From NCBI GenBank assembly GCA_023435965.1, contig JAEZLC010000109.1, positions 1-8,812 on the forward strand: 8,812 nt of DNA, given 5' to 3'. Under the pieces are notes generated by a model that worked only from the letters and a program-made list of their open reading frames with translations, was not told where the DNA came from and did not search any database. The position numbers were made by a program, and so were the translations under genes. This document shows, one piece after another, positions 6,718 to 8,812 of the stretch. Position 1 is the stretch's first letter. Every line of letters starts with the position of its first letter. This stretch comes from Cyanobacteria bacterium OH_CDB_58 (GTDB lineage Bacteria > Cyanobacteriota > Vampirovibrionia > Gastranaerophilales > Gastranaerophilaceae).

Positions 6718-7548
6718 ATGTTAGATTTATCCGCAATATATGAAGTAGTTATATTCTCGATAGGAGATACCAAAGCCGGCACAAAAATGGGAAAGCTTCA
6801 GCTAAAAAATACCTCAGATTCTACGGTCATGAACTGTATTTTATGGGAAGAAGCTCTTTCCAGAATCGATTGTAAAGTTTTCAGGACAGGAAACTTGGTA
6901 AAAGTTTTAAGTGCTACATTCAACGAAAAATACAATAACTGCCTTGTTGCAAACCTAGAATTGATAAAAGAAGCTGAACTCGGCTTGAACGAAGAGAAAA
7001 GAAATGAAATATTCTCTGAAGTATTAAAATATACAAATGAAATGAAAAATCCTGAATTAAAAGAATTTGTTTCAGGATTACTGTTTGAACACGAAGAAAA
7101 ATTCAAAATCGCCCCCGCCGCAAAACTTATGCACCACAACTACATTGGAGGACTTTTGCAACATACTTTTGAGTGTTTACAGATAGCTGATAAAGTAACA
7201 GAAATGTTCGGGGCAAAAATCGAAAAAGACACAGTTAATGCAGCGTGTATTTTGCATGATTTCGGCAAAATTTTTGAATACAAAATTGATACTGAAACTG
7301 GATTAATCGACTACGACGATAATTTCAGAAAAGATTGGATATCACACTCTCAGTGGGGATTTTCAATATGCATGCACAACGGGTTTAAAGATATTGCAAG
7401 AATGATTGCAGCACACCACGGAAGAATCGAATGGGGGTCAATTATAGATTTAAACGAACGCGATTTAGACCCTAACGTATATTTGGTTCACCACATTGAT
7501 GACCTGTCTGCTAAATACGGCAAAACCTCAGTTTGCGAATTGAGCTAA
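6718..7548 (+). CDS. HD-domain protein with N-terminal OB fold, YhaM-type 3'-5' exoribonuclease
   Basis: The 276-residue protein has the architecture of Bacillus YhaM, a 3'-5' exoribonuclease of the metal-dependent HD family: a nucleic-acid-binding OB fold, then an HD phosphohydrolase domain. Residues 6-85 look like the OB fold (MGKLQLKNTSDSTVMNCILW, then GNLVKVLSATF). The linker contains NEMKNPELKEFVSGLL, as in YhaM. The HD metal ligands are visible: H149 in GGLLQHT, H180-D181 in ILHDFGK, H210, H233/H234 in AAHHGRIEWGS, and D261 in HHIDDLSAK. It is somewhat shorter than YhaM (about 314). The EWGS and final HxIDxLxAK motifs are specific to this subgroup. It heads a rightward operon: the exported-protein gene starts 16 bp after its stop. 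A role in RNA turnover is known for the family and inferred here; another nucleotide phosphohydrolase activity remains possible. Confidence 0.88.
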   Translation: MLDLSAIYEVVIFSIGDTKAGTKMGKLQLKNTSDSTVMNCILWEEALSRIDCKVFRTGNLVKVLSATFNEKYNNCLVANLELIKEAELGLNEEKRNEIFSEVLKYTNEMKNPELKEFVSGLLFEHEEKFKIAPAAKLMHHNYIGGLLQHTFECLQIADKVTEMFGAKIEKDTVNAACILHDFGKIFEYKIDTETGLIDYDDNFRKDWISHSQWGFSICMHNGFKDIARMIAAHHGRIEWGSIIDLNERDLDPNVYLVHHIDDLSAKYGKTSVCELS

Positions 7549-7564
7549 GCCAAAGGAGGAAAAA

Positions 7565-8272
7565 ATGAAAAAGATTAAATCAACACTGTTATTTGCACTT
7601 AGCTTATTGATTATAAACAGCTTTTCGCTGTCGTCTGATGCAATGAACAAAACTATAAATGCTGACATCGGAACGAGAAGAGTTCCGCAAGGAACTATGC
7701 TCAAACTAAAACTTATTGACCCTTTGGGAACTTCAGGAACAAGCCTTGGGGATCAATTTGACTTAATGACGATTGAAGATATAAAAGTCGATAAATCAGT
7801 AGTAATCCCTACAGGAAGCGTAATAAGAGGTTCTATCGAAAGAATTTCACCAAAAAAAATGTTATCAAAAGGTGCTGTTATGTACCTCGACTTTGATCAT
7901 ATTGTTAGCTCAACAGGAAGACAAGTTCCATTAAACGTTGGGATAGCTCAGTGCCAAAGTCTTACATACGACGGCGGCTTGGGAAGCAAAACAAATTATG
8001 GGACTGCAACAATTCAAAATATGAAAAATACTGCAAAAATCGTTAAAGTTTCTACCCAATGGGGATGGGAAACCGGGAACAGCGTTTTAGAAGGGTATCC
8101 GAAATACGTTCTTGCACCAATGAGTGCTATGCTTTCTGCTCCTGTAGCAGGCATGTATTTCATTGGAGATTCTGTTGTGGATATTTTTAAAAAAGGTGAC
8201 GATGTGCAGTTAAATCAAGGCGACACTATACAACTTATGTTACTAAAACCCTTAGATATGCCCCTTTACTAA
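7565..8272 (+). CDS. Exported protein of unknown function, beta-rich
   Basis: This 235-residue protein begins with a clear Sec signal peptide: KK at 2-3, a hydrophobic core at about 7-21, and a likely cleavage after A26 (SSDA). No lipobox cysteine is present. The mature part looks beta-rich. It opens with VPQGTMLKLKLIDPL and SLGDQFDL, followed by VIPTGSVIRGSIERI (80-94), a YLDFDHIVSSTGRQVPL stretch, and at the end VQLNQGDTIQLMLLKPL (214-230). The pattern 'P-x-G-t ... l-x-l ... G-D ... v-I-P-x-G-S-x-I-x-G' resembles the periplasmic beta-barrel domain of VirB10/TrbI-type proteins and similar exported domains; this is a resemblance, not an identification. A single cysteine sits at 130. AAAGGAGGA (7552-7560) gives a strong ribosome binding site. 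It lies 16 bp after the HD gene, and its stop codon abuts the start of the next gene, so it is the middle gene of an operon. Confidence 0.85.
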   Translation: MKKIKSTLLFALSLLIINSFSLSSDAMNKTINADIGTRRVPQGTMLKLKLIDPLGTSGTSLGDQFDLMTIEDIKVDKSVVIPTGSVIRGSIERISPKKMLSKGAVMYLDFDHIVSSTGRQVPLNVGIAQCQSLTYDGGLGSKTNYGTATIQNMKNTAKIVKVSTQWGWETGNSVLEGYPKYVLAPMSAMLSAPVAGMYFIGDSVVDIFKKGDDVQLNQGDTIQLMLLKPLDMPLY

Positions 8273-8812
8273 ATGAATGTCTTTAAAAAACTAATACCTG
8301 CTATACTAAATATCCTTGCAATAATTGGGCTCACCAGAAGTTTTTTCAGCTTAAGGCTCGAGAGAAAAATTGCAAGATTTTTAGTCAATAATGATTTAAA
8401 AATCTCTGTAGCAGAATCTTGTACAGGAGGACTGATAAGTTCAAGACTCACGGATGTTTCAGGCAGCTCCGATTTTATCGAAGAAAACTTTATAACATAC
8501 TCAAACAAATCAAAAGAAAAATATCTTGATGTTTCGCAGATTTCAATAATTGAAAACGGTGTAGTGAGCGAAGAAGTAGCATCAGAAATGTCGAAAGGAT
8601 TATTAAAAAAGACAAAATGCGACATAGGACTGGCAACAACGGGAATAGCAGGACCAACAGGAGGCAGTGCAAATAAGCCTGTAGGACGTATATTTATAAG
8701 CGTTTCCTCAAAAGACAAAACAGAAACCATAAGCTACAGCGCAAATTCGTTTTTGGCTAGGCGGATAATTAAATATATTTTCTCTCAAGTTGCATTGAAA
8801 TTCTTATACAAA
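8273..8812 (+). CDS. pncC: CinA C-terminal-domain protein (nicotinamide-nucleotide amidase-like, PncC), cut by the window's right edge
   Basis: The CinA C-terminal family includes PncC, which deamidates nicotinamide mononucleotide to nicotinate mononucleotide in pyridine-nucleotide salvage. Signature segments are visible: AESCTGGL (47-54), VSGSSDFIEENFITYSNKSKEKYL (62-85), NGVVSEEVA, TTGIAGPTGG (122-131) and KPVGRIFI. The N-terminal MoaB-like domain of full CinA is absent, so this is the stand-alone form. The frame is open for 180 codons to the window edge, close to the usual length of about 160-200. The ATG at 8273 directly follows the TAA of the exported-protein gene, and there is no good ribosome binding site, so translation is probably coupled. 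Residues 7-27 (LIPAILNILAIIGL and onward) form a hydrophobic stretch ahead of the domain that is not typical of PncC and might anchor it to the membrane. The stop codon is outside the window. Confidence 0.92.
   Translation, partial: MNVFKKLIPAILNILAIIGLTRSFFSLRLERKIARFLVNNDLKISVAESCTGGLISSRLTDVSGSSDFIEENFITYSNKSKEKYLDVSQISIIENGVVSEEVASEMSKGLLKKTKCDIGLATTGIAGPTGGSANKPVGRIFISVSSKDKTETISYSANSFLARRIIKYIFSQVALKFLYK

Noticed and set aside
8269..8730. Minus-strand open frame of 153 codons opposite the PncC-type gene
   Set aside because: It overlaps the conserved CinA motifs on the other strand, and its translation is low-complexity Ser/Leu/Phe with no recognisable domain.

Overview
The window is AT-rich bacterial DNA with eight genes that look real: six complete and two cut by the window edges. 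The best taxonomic hint is the LepA protein. As I recall the family, its G domain and C-terminal tail read much like cyanobacterial LepA. The flagellar genes (fliD and a yvyF-type gene) argue against a photosynthetic cyanobacterium, because those lack flagella. A non-photosynthetic relative such as Melainabacteria/Vampirovibrionia (Gastranaerophilales-like) would fit both facts, but this is an inference. A Firmicute is the main alternative, because the YvyF-type and YhaM-type proteins are best known there.

Layout. Positions 1-3199 form a leftward block: an unrecognised 212-residue protein, then lepA (ribosomal elongation factor 4), then glgC (ADP-glucose pyrophosphorylase, cut by the left edge). 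A good promoter lies between the unknown gene and lepA, and lepA and glgC are 29 bp apart, so those two are probably cotranscribed. Positions 3386-4697 are a rightward pair divergent from that block: a small double zinc-ribbon protein of the YvyF flagellar family and, 7 bp later, a methionyl-tRNA-formyltransferase-like enzyme. Positions 4699-6459 hold leftward fliD (flagellar filament cap), which meets the formyltransferase tail to tail with one base between the stop codons. Positions 6718-8812 are a tight rightward operon: an OB-fold plus HD-domain protein of the YhaM 3'-5' exoribonuclease type, an exported protein of unknown function, and a stand-alone CinA C-terminal-domain protein (NMN amidase-like, PncC) that runs off the right edge.

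Functionally the window mixes housekeeping (translation, glycogen synthesis, RNA turnover, pyridine-nucleotide salvage) with motility. I see no tRNA, rRNA, CRISPR array, insertion sequence, prophage gene or convincing intrinsic terminator. The non-coding stretches are all under 300 bp: 2391-2560, 3200-3385 and 6460-6717. They hold promoters rather than hidden genes. The points most worth a second look are the divergent formyltransferase beside flagellar genes, the unknown 212-residue gene with its ambiguous start, the exported barrel-like protein, and the hydrophobic N-terminal extension on the CinA-type protein.
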